64,000 nucleotides of DNA from Pseudoalteromonas sp049257235 (GTDB lineage: Bacteria; Pseudomonadota; Gammaproteobacteria; Enterobacterales; Alteromonadaceae). How positions within the stretch are numbered: the first letter of the stretch is position 1; each line of letters opens with the position of its first letter. The translations under genes and the position numbers were made by a program. Below are positions 34,534 through 42,941 of the stretch, piece after piece. The stretch spans positions 1 to 64,000 of the forward strand of contig NZ_JBMMUF010000001.1 of NCBI RefSeq assembly GCF_049257235.1, in the 5' to 3' direction. Below the pieces are notes generated by a model. That model was not told where the DNA came from. It made no database searches and saw only the letters and a list, made by a program, of their open reading frames with translations.

Positions 34534-35658
34534 TTAACGTTCGCTTAGTGAAGGTACTGGACGTGCATCCGGACCGACATAACCAGCGCTTGGGCGGATA
34601 ATACGGTTATTAGCACGCTGCTCTTTGACGTGCGCAGTCCAGCCAGTTACACGACTCATCACGAAGATAGGTGTGAACAGTTTAGTTGGGATGTCCATGA
34701 AGTGATATGCCGATGCATGGAAGAAGTCTGCATTACAGAATAGTTTCTTCTCACGCCACATAACTTCTTCACAACGCACTGATACAGGGTAAAGCACGTC
34801 ATCGCCCACTTCTTGTGCTAAGCGCTCTGACCATTTTTTGATGATCACATTACGCGGGTCGCTCTCGCGGTAAATTGCGTGGCCAAAGCCCATAATTTTT
34901 TCTTTGCGCTCAAGCATACCCATTAGTTCTTGCTCAGCGTGATCGGCACTTGTAAAGCGCTCGATCATGTCCATCGCAGCTTCATTCGCACCACCGTGAA
35001 GAGGGCCACGAAGTGAGCCAATTGCGCCCGTAACACATGAGTGGATGTCAGAAAGCGTTGATGCACAAACACGTGCCGTAAATGTAGATGCGTTAAATTC
35101 GTGCTCAGCATACAGGATAAGCGACACATTCATTACGTCAGCAAATAATTGCGATGGCGCTTTGTCGTGCAATAGGTGTAGGAAGTGTGCACCAACTGAA
35201 TCATCATCAGTTTCAACATTAATACGCACGCCATCATGACTGAAGCGATACCAGTAACAAATAATGCTTGGGAAAACAGCAATCATACGGTCAATTGCAT
35301 CGTTTGCTTGCTCAAAGCTGGTTTCCATTTCTAAGTTGCCCAGCATTGAACAACCTGTACGCATCACATCCATTGGGTGTGCATCCTTCGGAATTGCTTC
35401 AAGGACTGTTTTTAGTGCCTCTGGCAACGCGCGCAATGATTTGAGCTTTGCTTTATATTCAGCCAGTTCTCCCGCTGTAGGAAGTTCACCGCGCGAAAGC
35501 AAAAATGCGACTTCCTCAAACTGAACTTTATCTGCTAGTTCACTGATGTCATAACCGCAATAAGTAAGGCCAGAACCTGTTTTACCTACTGTACATAATG
35601 CTGTTTGACCTGCTTCTTGTCCGCGCAAACCTGCGCCGCTTAGTGCTTTATCTACCAT
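34534..35658 (-). CDS. prpC: 2-methylcitrate synthase
   Basis: Condenses propionyl-CoA with oxaloacetate to 2-methylcitrate, first step of propionate oxidation. Citrate-synthase fold, 374 residues: ALCTVGKTGSGLTYCGYDI at the start, catalytic His in GPLHGGANEAAMDM (about 225) and in GFGHAIYRESDPR (about 264), catalytic Asp near FCNADFFHASAY (about 315). Short length and operon context mark it as PrpC rather than GltA. Between prpB (36 bases) and acnD (65 bases). Confidence 0.96.
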   Translation of the reverse strand: MVDKALSGAGLRGQEAGQTALCTVGKTGSGLTYCGYDISELADKVQFEEVAFLLSRGELPTAGELAEYKAKLKSLRALPEALKTVLEAIPKDAHPMDVMRTGCSMLGNLEMETSFEQANDAIDRMIAVFPSIICYWYRFSHDGVRINVETDDDSVGAHFLHLLHDKAPSQLFADVMNVSLILYAEHEFNASTFTARVCASTLSDIHSCVTGAIGSLRGPLHGGANEAAMDMIERFTSADHAEQELMGMLERKEKIMGFGHAIYRESDPRNVIIKKWSERLAQEVGDDVLYPVSVRCEEVMWREKKLFCNADFFHASAYHFMDIPTKLFTPIFVMSRVTGWTAHVKEQRANNRIIRPSAGYVGPDARPVPSLSER

Positions 35659-35694
35659 TGTTATTCTCCTGAATTTTGTCCTGTTGAAACTCGT

Positions 35695-36573
35695 TTATTT
35701 GTTTTTGCCTTGAGCAAAAAGAGAGTCGAGCTTTTGTTCGTATTCGTGATAGCCAAGATAATCGTACAGCTCCATACGCGTTTGCATGGTGTCTATGACC
35801 GCTTTTTGATCGCCGTTCGTTAAAATTGACTTATAAACATTTTCTGCGGCTTTATTCATCGCACGGAAGGCTGAGAGTGGGTAAAGCACCATGTCTACAC
35901 CCCATTCGCCTAATTCTTTTGCGTTCCAAAGCTCGGTTTTGCCAAACTCGGTGATGTTGGCGAGAATTGGCACATCAAGCGCCTGTGCAAATGCGCGATA
36001 GTGTTCTTCGGTTTGTACTGCTTCTGCGAAAATGCCATCAGCACCTGCTGCAACGTAGGCTTTTGCGCGTTCAATTGCTGCTTCTAAGCCTTCTTGAGCA
36101 AATGAATCGGTACGCGCCATGATGAAGAAGTTTTCGTCAGTACGAGCATCAACTGCCGCTTTAATACGATCAACCATTTCATCAACAGATACGATTTCTT
36201 TGTTAGGACGGTGACCACAGCGTTTTTGTGCTACTTGGTCTTCAATGTGCACCGCTGCGGCACCTGCTTTTTCCATGTCACGGATAGTTTTCGCAATGTT
36301 GAATGCGCCGCCCCAACCCGTGTCGATATCGACCATCAGTGGTAAATCACACGCTGAGGTAATACGTTGCACATCAGCAATCACATCGTTTAGCGATGTC
36401 ATACCTAAATCTGGAAGGCCATATGATGCATTCGCCACACCACCACCTGAGAGGTAAATCGCTTGGTGGCCAAGTTGCTTCGCCATCATTGCACAGTAGG
36501 CATTGATAGTGCCGACAATCTGTAGTGGTTGATTCGCCTTAAGGGCGTCTCTGAATTTCTTTCCTGCGGACAT
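35695..36573 (-). CDS. prpB: 2-methylisocitrate lyase
   Basis: Splits 2-methylisocitrate into pyruvate and succinate, closing the methylcitrate cycle. The 292 residues contain YLSGGGVANASYGLPDLG near the N-terminus, the Mg-binding DIDTGWG (about 86), the signature KRCGHR (about 120-125) with the catalytic Cys, and MARTDSFAQEG (about 158). Follows the GntR regulator gene by 28 bases, so the operon is regulator-prpB-prpC-acnD-prpF. Confidence 0.96.
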   Translation of the reverse strand: MSAGKKFRDALKANQPLQIVGTINAYCAMMAKQLGHQAIYLSGGGVANASYGLPDLGMTSLNDVIADVQRITSACDLPLMVDIDTGWGGAFNIAKTIRDMEKAGAAAVHIEDQVAQKRCGHRPNKEIVSVDEMVDRIKAAVDARTDENFFIMARTDSFAQEGLEAAIERAKAYVAAGADGIFAEAVQTEEHYRAFAQALDVPILANITEFGKTELWNAKELGEWGVDMVLYPLSAFRAMNKAAENVYKSILTNGDQKAVIDTMQTRMELYDYLGYHEYEQKLDSLFAQGKNK

Positions 36574-36601
36574 GGTTAACTCCTGCTTTGAACGGTTGCG
36601 G

Positions 36602-37285
36602 TTATTGCGCCGCGTTAAATTTATTTTCTATGTTATTCATTGAATAGCTGATGTGACGCTTCATAAGCATCTCTGCCAGCTCACCATCGCGATTAGCTAT
36701 GGCGTTAATAATTGCTAAATGCTCATCGAATGCTTTGGATACTCGTGGACCAGTCATTCCCATCTGCACACGGTACATACGAATAAGCTGATATAAGTCG
36801 TGATAGAGCAAGCTAAATAAGTGCTCATTCTTTGAGCCTTTGATGATGCGATAGTGAAAGTCTAAATCCCCAGCCTCTTGGTAATAAGACTCTCCTTCTT
36901 TCACTCGCTGCTCATGTAGGTGCTTGTTTAACAGCCCCTTGATGTCGGCAATTTCATCATCTGCCATATTTTGAGCGGCCAATCGGCAAGCCAAACCTTC
37001 AAGTGCTGCTCGCACCTGATACACCTCAATAAGACGCTCAGGTGTTAGTGCCACAACACGGCAACCAACATTTGCTTTGCGCTCAACTAAATTACACGCC
37101 TCTAAACGATTCAAGGCATCACGCAGGGTTGCGCGCGATACACCAAAACGTTTGGCGAGCTCAGGCTCGGATATTTTTGAGCCCTGCGCGATATCACCTT
37201 CAACAATGGCACGGCGCAGATTAACAAAAACTTGATCAGCAGCAGTGGTCACTTGTTCACTAGGTTGAGTTGATTGATTTGTCAC
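36602..37285 (-). CDS. GntR/FadR-type regulator of the prp operon (PrpQ-like)
   Basis: A 227-residue regulator: N-terminal winged HTH (VFVNLRRAIVEGDIAQGSKISEPELAKRFGVSRATLRDALNRLE) and C-terminal FCD-type all-helical effector domain (about 90-220). I choose GTG 37285 (VTNQSTQPSEQ) because GAG lies eight bases upstream and the region further up is full of operator-like boxes; the open frame to 37453 would run through them. First gene of the methylcitrate operon and probably autoregulated. GntR regulators of this kind are known to control prp genes in Shewanella-type bacteria; the ligand, perhaps 2-methylcitrate, is inferred. Confidence 0.85.
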   Translation of the reverse strand: MTNQSTQPSEQVTTAADQVFVNLRRAIVEGDIAQGSKISEPELAKRFGVSRATLRDALNRLEACNLVERKANVGCRVVALTPERLIEVYQVRAALEGLACRLAAQNMADDEIADIKGLLNKHLHEQRVKEGESYYQEAGDLDFHYRIIKGSKNEHLFSLLYHDLYQLIRMYRVQMGMTGPRVSKAFDEHLAIINAIANRDGELAEMLMKRHISYSMNNIENKFNAAQ

Positions 37286-37296
37286 GCCATTCTCAA

Positions 37297-37308
37297 ATTG
37301 TCGACAAT
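37297..37308. promoter_or_regulatory. prp operator box 1
   Basis: ATTGTCGACAAT, a perfect 12-base palindrome, 12 bases before the regulator start. TTGTCGACAA is the core I recall for the GntR-type prp regulator of Shewanella relatives. Confidence 0.75.
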
Positions 37309-37340
37309 CTTGGCATGTACTATGGGAGAGTGAGGGGTGT

Positions 37341-37350
37341 TTGTCAACAA
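37341..37350. promoter_or_regulatory. prp operator box 2 (degenerate)
   Basis: TTGTCAACAA, one mismatch from TTGTCGACAA. Confidence 0.45.
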
Positions 37351-37362
37351 GGGCATCCAGAT

Positions 37363-37374
37363 ATTGTCGACATA
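37363..37374. promoter_or_regulatory. prp operator box 3
   Basis: ATTGTCGACATA, sharing ten of twelve positions with box 1, 66 bases upstream of it. Confidence 0.65.
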
Positions 37375-37425
37375 AATTGTATTTATAATGCTTAAACTGC
37401 CAGCTTTGTCTAAATAAACACCAAT

Positions 37426-37437
37426 TCTGTCGACACT
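37426..37437. promoter_or_regulatory. prp operator box 4 (core only)
   Basis: TCTGTCGACACT contains the TGTCGACA core of boxes 1 and 3. It lies between the regulator and rsmF, so it may affect either promoter. Confidence 0.5.
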
Positions 37438-37511
37438 TCAAAAACATCGGCATTCACAACAGTGATGCGATACACTATAGCCTGAATCTAAGCCCTGCTT
37501 TATCCATATCT

Positions 37512-38951
37512 ATGAACAGTAATACTTATATCCCTGATGCATTTATTGATGATGTAAAAAGCTACATCCCTGAACACCTCACTATTGAAGACTTCATTAA
37601 GAGTTGCCAAACACCTCTCAAACGCGCGGTGCGAGTGAATACGTTAAAAATGTCAGTCGATGCGTTTGAGTCAGAATGTGCAAAACGAGATTGGATAATC
37701 ACCCCTGTGCCATGGTGTGACACTGGCTATTGGCTTGAGCGCCCAGCAGCAGAAGAAGACGCGCTGCCACTGGGACGCACAGATTTGCACTTAAGTGGAT
37801 GTATCTACGTACAAGAAGCAAGCTCAATGTTGCCTCCCATGGCACTCAAAGACACCTTGAAAGACGCGCATACTGTGTTAGATATGGCTGCGGCCCCGGG
37901 GAGTAAAACATCACAGCTTGTGGCTATGTTAGATAATGAAGGCTTCTTGGTTGCCAATGAGTATTCTTCTTCACGACTTAAAGCGCTTAGTGCCACTCTT
38001 AAACGCGTCGGCGCCCACAATGTTGGCCTCACTCACTTTGACGGCGCCGTATTCGGCGATTATATGCCTGAAATGTTTGACGCCATCTTACTTGACGCTC
38101 CTTGCTCAGGTGAAGGCACCGTAAGAAAAGACGCCGATGCTCTAAAGAACTGGTCATTGCAGTCAAATGTCGACATTAGTGACGTACAAAAGGCTTTGAT
38201 CAAAAGTGCATTTCATGCCCTCAAAGTAGGTGGTACACTGGTTTACTCAACCTGCACGCTAACTCCCATTGAAAATCAGGCTGTGTGCCAATATCTGCTG
38301 GAACAATACAAAGGCTTGATAGAGGTTCAATCTCTACATGACTTATTCCCAGACGCCGATAAAGCAGCAACAGAAGATGGGTTTCTTCATATTTGGCCAC
38401 AAATCTATGACAGTGAGGGCTTTTTTATTGCAAGATTCAAAAAAACAGGTAGCCAAGCCGTCAGTGAGCCAAAAAACAAGAAAGGCGCATTCCCTTTTTC
38501 TCCCATGCCCACGAAACAATCTGCCACATTTATACAGCAATTAAAAAAGCAATTTGCTATCAACGCACTCCCCGGTGAAATATACATTCGCGATAAAGAA
38601 GTGTGGCTTTTTCCAAACGTTGACAATGAGCGTCTGCTGCACAGCGTAAAATACTCACGTATAGGTATACAAATTGGGTCTACGCATAAAAATGGTGTGC
38701 GTTTGGAGCATGAATTTGCCAGCTGTCTAGGACATTTAGCCAAGCAAAACGTATTTGACCTCTCTTCCGAGCACGCAGCAGATTACTTCAATGGTAAAGA
38801 TATTCGTCTGCAAACCCCCACTACACACACAGGCGAAGTGATCCTACGCTTGAGAGGCGCGAGTGTCGGTTTAGGGAAGTGGCAGAAGAACAAAATTAAG
38901 AATTCTTTAGCGCGTGATTTAATTCTTGATGGCATGTTAATAACTTGGTAA
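37512..38951 (+). CDS. rsmF: 16S rRNA (cytosine-1407 C5) methyltransferase
   Basis: SAM-dependent methylation of C1407 in the 30S decoding site. The 479 residues show the RsmB/NOL1 fold: N-terminal ferredoxin-like part, YVQEASSMLPP, SAM motif VLDMAAAPGSKTSQL (about 122-136), catalytic Cys segments LLDAPCSGEGTVRK and VYSTCTLTPIENQ, and the C-terminal RsmF-specific domain (about 330-479). Length matches E. coli RsmF (YebU, 479). Divergent from the prp operon and monocistronic. Confidence 0.94.
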   Translation: MNSNTYIPDAFIDDVKSYIPEHLTIEDFIKSCQTPLKRAVRVNTLKMSVDAFESECAKRDWIITPVPWCDTGYWLERPAAEEDALPLGRTDLHLSGCIYVQEASSMLPPMALKDTLKDAHTVLDMAAAPGSKTSQLVAMLDNEGFLVANEYSSSRLKALSATLKRVGAHNVGLTHFDGAVFGDYMPEMFDAILLDAPCSGEGTVRKDADALKNWSLQSNVDISDVQKALIKSAFHALKVGGTLVYSTCTLTPIENQAVCQYLLEQYKGLIEVQSLHDLFPDADKAATEDGFLHIWPQIYDSEGFFIARFKKTGSQAVSEPKNKKGAFPFSPMPTKQSATFIQQLKKQFAINALPGEIYIRDKEVWLFPNVDNERLLHSVKYSRIGIQIGSTHKNGVRLEHEFASCLGHLAKQNVFDLSSEHAADYFNGKDIRLQTPTTHTGEVILRLRGASVGLGKWQKNKIKNSLARDLILDGMLITW

Positions 38952-39090
38952 TAACTTGGGGAGATAACAGGGATAAGCTCTGTACCATTTTCTTGAAACA
39001 CTCCCCACAATATCAGTAAGCCATTGTTTTTTAATTGAATATTTTATATGAATTTTTATTTCACTTTTGGCTATGTGTTAACTACAATTA
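38952..39090. other. Region downstream of rsmF with a candidate sRNA promoter
   Basis: Contains a possible long-loop hairpin (GGGGAG...CTCCCC, about 38957-39005) after rsmF and, at 39059-39088, TTTCAC - 18 bases - TACAAT, a plausible though weak -35/-10 pair pointing right toward the structured RNA. No coding frame. Confidence 0.4.
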
Positions 39091-39205
39091 AGAAGACTTT
39101 CGCTTCTCCCTAACGTAAGTGAACAGTTTATTTAGTTAGCGCACGGCTCATAATGAGCCATTCCCCTAGGCCCAGGACAATGCGGATTCGTCCTGGGCGT
39201 TTTTT
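39091..39205 (+). ncRNA. Candidate structured small RNA between rsmF and the TonB receptor gene
   Basis: Four hairpins follow one another: AGAAG/CTTCT (39091-39107), CTAAC/GTTAG (39110-39139), GGCTCA-TAA-TGAGCC (39145-39159), and a strong terminator GCCCAGGAC/GTCCTGGGC (39170-39198) with T-run to 39204. A possible promoter with -10 TACAAT (39083-39088) lies just upstream. I match it to no known family. It might instead be only the rsmF terminator region. Confidence 0.45.
39170..39205 (+). terminator. Strong terminator of the sRNA candidate or rsmF
   Basis: GCCCAGGAC (39170-39178), loop AATGCGGATTC, GTCCTGGGC (39190-39198), then GTTTTTT. Confidence 0.88.
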
Positions 39206-39222
39206 ATTTTATGACCCCAAAA

Positions 39223-39254
39223 ACAAAAAAAAGCCGCCTAGTAGGAGGCGACTT
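39223..39254 (-). terminator. Terminator after the TonB receptor gene
   Basis: On the minus strand AAGTCGCCT/AGGCGGCTT (39254-39246 with 39239-39231, one C-A mismatch) followed by a run of eight T (39230-39223). Confidence 0.82.
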
Positions 39255-39284
39255 TTGATTTGAAGTGGAAACAAATTGTTGCGA

Positions 39285-41564
39285 TTAGAACGCGTATGAA
39301 ACCGAGAATTTCACGCTACGTGGCAAGATATAGCGGCCATTCGGAGCAGTTAAACTACGCGGATCACCCTCAGTTAAACCTTCTTCATCTGTGATATTGT
39401 CAATTGACAGAAGTAATTTAACATTTTCAACAGGCTCAAGTGTTGCGCCTAAATCTAGCTTTTCATAACCATCTAAAGTAACAACGTTTTCATTATTACC
39501 GTAGCGATCATCAACTGCACTTAGCGTACCGTATACACTTGCGTACATACCATCGACTTCAAAGTCATAGCTTGGTGTCATACGAATTTGGTAGTTGGGC
39601 TGACGTTGAATCTGATTGCCTTCATTAACAGGGCTCTCAGTGATTTCACCGTCTTGCAGCGTTGCGTTTAAGTTCAAGTTGAAACCAGACTCGTGTGCAT
39701 AATTAAAATCAATTTCTACACCGTAGGCTTCAGTGGTGAAAACCTCCACTGGTCCACCAAAGTTACGCTGGAAAGTGTCACCAACAAATTCATTGGCAAA
39801 GAATGTTGCATATAAATCAACACTGTCGCCCATGTATTTATAGCCCACTTCCGCCTGTTTCACTTCTTTGATTAAGTCCTCACCACCGGTGTAAGCACCG
39901 TAGTTGTCACGGAAGTCATCAAAGTAAGGCATCTTGTAACCTTGGTTGAAGCGTACAAACATACCTTGGTTGATATCAAACTTGTAGTCAGCACCTAGGG
40001 TCCATGATGTTTTACGTTCACTGTACTCGACGTACTTTGACGCAGTGCCATCAAGACCTTCATCCACCGAATACTCAACCTCATGCTTTTCTGAGCGCAC
40101 GCCCACATCAAGTGTTAAGTCATCCGTTGCGAACCACTTCTGAGTAGTATAAAACGCCAATGTTTTAGCATCCCCTACACTGCTAATGTCATAGTTCCAG
40201 CTACAACCAGAAAGCTCGAAGTTACACGCAACACCTTCGAGCATTTCGCCGCCTTGTTCTACTACGTGGTAAGCAGAGTTACCCAGTGCCCACCAATCTT
40301 TTGCTGAGGTGGTCGCTGTGTACATGCCATAAGAACTTGACCAAGAGTCAAAGTCTTTACTTACAGCAAGGTCATTAACAAAGGCTTCAATTTCTTTTTG
40401 CACAATCCAACGGCCGTAGTCTTGAACGATAGTGTCGCCACTGTATTCAATTCCTGTTACAGCACCCGTTGCACTTAGACCATTATCAGCAACGGTAGAC
40501 AGAGCCACTGCAGTACCGTGAGGTACTAAGCCAATCGTATTTGCATCACCCTTGGTCAAACCAAAACGGTCAATCAATTCCCAGCCATTGCCTAACTCTA
40601 GCTTCAAACTACCACCAGACACAGAGCCGTCCCAACCACGACCCTCGCCGAGATCATATTCAACCGCTTCGTTATTTACGCCAGCATATACAGTCGCGTA
40701 ACGGTTTTTAGTGCCTATCTGCGTAAAGCCACCATCAACACCATCAACATTCAGTGGTGTAGGCAGATACCAGGCACCACGGTCATCGGTAACGCGAGTG
40801 AAGATGTTAAACTGGCCATTGTCGAATTCTTTAGTGATATTGATAGTAAATTGGTTGCCCTTTTCAGAATCAAAACCAGCATCACGAATACCAGGTGAAC
40901 GCTTCACGTAACCACCCACCATAAAGTAAAGATCTTTTGCTAACTCACCACTTAAAACTGCATCAACACGGTTTAAGCCATAATCTGACGTGGTGTACTT
41001 AACTGAACCTTCAGTGTCTTCATAGCCGCGTTTAAGACTGAAGTTTGTTGTTAAACCCGGTTGACCATTAGATACAACGGGGTTTGGACCACCTCGTAGA
41101 CCTTCCATTCCTGAGATAGTGTCATCAAGACGGAAAATTGAAGAGTTTTCCAAAAATGATAGTGTTGGCGCAGGGTAAACTGGCACACCTTCAACACTCA
41201 AGGTTAAAAACGGTGCATCACCACTGCCTGGGAAACCACGCACAAAGACGTTCGCTCCCGATTCACCACCGGAGCTTTCAACCCACACACCTGGAACTGA
41301 TTTGAATAAATCAGCGGTACTCTTTGGAGCTAAACGCTCTATCTTCACTTCATCGAGGTTAGTAACAGCAAAAGCAGCGTCTACTTTGCGTATACCTCGA
41401 CCACCGGCCGTACCCGATACGATAATCGTTTCTATCTTGGCATCTTCACTCGCTGCTTGCTCTTGAGCTTGCGCGCTAAATGCTAATGATACAGCTAGAC
41501 CAATGGTGCTTAGCTTCGCTGTGAAGTTCATTCTCTTAGATGTTTGTTTAGTATGTTGTGCCAC
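39285..41564 (-). CDS. TonB-dependent outer-membrane receptor (probably trehalose/maltooligosaccharide)
   Basis: A TonB-dependent receptor of about 759 residues: signal peptide (LSTIGLAVSLAFSAQAQ), plug domain (VDAAFAVTNLDEVKIERLAPKSTADLFKSVPGVWVES...VFVRGFPGSGDAPFLTLSVEGVP) and a 22-strand barrel ending in the outer-membrane signature RSVKFSVSYAF. The start is uncertain: GTG 41564 has a G-rich ribosome-site-like run five bases upstream; ATG 41579 or ATG 41531 are alternatives. A LacI-type palindrome about 120 bases upstream equals the one before the MFS gene, so it most likely belongs to the trehalose regulon; the ligand is an inference. Confidence 0.88.
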   Translation of the reverse strand: MAQHTKQTSKRMNFTAKLSTIGLAVSLAFSAQAQEQAASEDAKIETIIVSGTAGGRGIRKVDAAFAVTNLDEVKIERLAPKSTADLFKSVPGVWVESSGGESGANVFVRGFPGSGDAPFLTLSVEGVPVYPAPTLSFLENSSIFRLDDTISGMEGLRGGPNPVVSNGQPGLTTNFSLKRGYEDTEGSVKYTTSDYGLNRVDAVLSGELAKDLYFMVGGYVKRSPGIRDAGFDSEKGNQFTINITKEFDNGQFNIFTRVTDDRGAWYLPTPLNVDGVDGGFTQIGTKNRYATVYAGVNNEAVEYDLGEGRGWDGSVSGGSLKLELGNGWELIDRFGLTKGDANTIGLVPHGTAVALSTVADNGLSATGAVTGIEYSGDTIVQDYGRWIVQKEIEAFVNDLAVSKDFDSWSSSYGMYTATTSAKDWWALGNSAYHVVEQGGEMLEGVACNFELSGCSWNYDISSVGDAKTLAFYTTQKWFATDDLTLDVGVRSEKHEVEYSVDEGLDGTASKYVEYSERKTSWTLGADYKFDINQGMFVRFNQGYKMPYFDDFRDNYGAYTGGEDLIKEVKQAEVGYKYMGDSVDLYATFFANEFVGDTFQRNFGGPVEVFTTEAYGVEIDFNYAHESGFNLNLNATLQDGEITESPVNEGNQIQRQPNYQIRMTPSYDFEVDGMYASVYGTLSAVDDRYGNNENVVTLDGYEKLDLGATLEPVENVKLLLSIDNITDEEGLTEGDPRSLTAPNGRYILPRSVKFSVSYAF

Positions 41565-41681
41565 GGGAACCCCCCACATGTTGACTAATTTAATTATTGC
41601 CAGTGACATCTCTGTCATGCATTGGAATAACTGCTCGTTGAGCCACATTTATACCGATGCTTTTTTAAACATAGCGACCAA

Positions 41682-41695
41682 TGCAAACGTTTGCA
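41682..41695. promoter_or_regulatory. LacI-type operator before the TonB receptor gene
   Basis: TGCAAACGTTTGCA, a perfect 14-base palindrome of the LacI-family type, in the divergent region between the receptor and the LacI-family regulator. Confidence 0.85.
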
Positions 41696-41821
41696 ATAAT
41701 TAATTTACTATTCTGTTAAAAAACGTTCCAAATTGGAAACATTCGCATCACATACATAGACTTACACCCAGTGCCGCGCTAAGCTAACCACTGACAAACT
41801 GTACGCGATAACAAAAAATCA

Positions 41822-42835
41822 ATGCAAAATAATAAGTTAAAGTTAGCCGACCTTGCTAAAATTGCAGGTGTTTCTACCTCAACTGCTTCTAGAGCGCTCA
41901 ATAACAGCCCGCTTATTAAACGCGAGACACGTGAATACATCCAGCAATTAGCCAAACAACACAATTTCTCGTTGAACGCTGCTGCAAGTCGTTTAAGAGC
42001 ACAAAAAACCAATGTTATCGCGGTGTTATTGAACTTAGATGACTACACAGAGCAGTCTGTTGATGACCCCTTTTTGCTTAAAGTTGTCAGTGATATCAAC
42101 CTAGCTGTGAACCGCCAGGGTTATGAGTTACTGCTGTCCAATTCCTATATGGCCGGACAAGACTGGCATGGCTATTTCATAGATGGGCGCCGTGCCGATG
42201 GCTTGATTGTTATTGGTCAAGGTAAACAACAACGCCTAATAGAAGCTGCCGCTGAGGCTAAAACGCCAATTGTTGTTTGGGGTGATCCCATCATAGCAAG
42301 CAACTACACTGTGGTCGGTAGTGATAACTATAACGGCGGTATAACCGCTACCAAACACCTTATCAATCGTGGTGCGCGACGTTTGTTGTTTATTGGTGAC
42401 CCAGCTCACCCTGAATTAAGTGAGCGTTTCAGAGGCTTTAACGAATGTTGCGAGTCCTTAAGCAAACAACACCCACTACAATGGGAGCTATTAAAAGCGG
42501 ACATAACATGTGATGCTGCATACGCGGCGATAAACGCGAGAATTCTAAAGCAAGGGCTTGATTTTGATGGGATATTTGCGTGTAGTGACATGTTGGCACT
42601 CGGTGCTATCAAAGCCCTCAAAGAGCGCTACGTCAGCATCCCTAATGACGTACGTATTGTCGGCTTCGACAATATCAGTATGGCAGATATCAGCTCCCCT
42701 TCTTTGACCACTATTGCCCAAGATACGCGGGCTGCCGCCTACCTCTTAGTGCAAAAACTGATCACGCAACTCGAAGGTAAAAAGGTCGAGAGTGAACAGT
42801 TGCCAATTACCCTAAAGCAACGTCAATCTAGTTAA
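41822..42835 (+). CDS. LacI-family transcriptional regulator of the trehalose locus
   Basis: A 337-residue repressor: N-terminal LacI HTH with hinge helix (KLADLAKIAGVSTSTASRALNNSPLIKRETREYIQQLAKQ..LNAAASRLRAQKTN) and a periplasmic-binding-protein-like effector domain (IIVIGQGKQQRLIEAAAEA, RLLFIGDPAHPEL, FACSDMLALGAIKAL, VGFDNISMADISSPSLTTI). Divergent from the receptor and followed by transporter and trehalase, it probably represses all of them at the TGCAAACGnTTGCA sites, with trehalose or a product as inducer. Confidence 0.92.
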   Translation: MQNNKLKLADLAKIAGVSTSTASRALNNSPLIKRETREYIQQLAKQHNFSLNAAASRLRAQKTNVIAVLLNLDDYTEQSVDDPFLLKVVSDINLAVNRQGYELLLSNSYMAGQDWHGYFIDGRRADGLIVIGQGKQQRLIEAAAEAKTPIVVWGDPIIASNYTVVGSDNYNGGITATKHLINRGARRLLFIGDPAHPELSERFRGFNECCESLSKQHPLQWELLKADITCDAAYAAINARILKQGLDFDGIFACSDMLALGAIKALKERYVSIPNDVRIVGFDNISMADISSPSLTTIAQDTRAAAYLLVQKLITQLEGKKVESEQLPITLKQRQSS

Positions 42836-42873
42836 TAATCAACTAGTTAATATCAAACTTTACAATTTATTAA

Positions 42874-42887
42874 TGCAAACGATTGCA
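42874..42887. promoter_or_regulatory. LacI-type operator before the MFS transporter gene
   Basis: TGCAAACGATTGCA, one mismatch from the palindrome at 41682-41695, 55 bases before the transporter start. Confidence 0.85.
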
Positions 42888-42941
42888 AAGGCTATTCTTT
42901 GACGCTAGACTCAAGTGAAAAGCTCCAATCAAGGTTAATAA

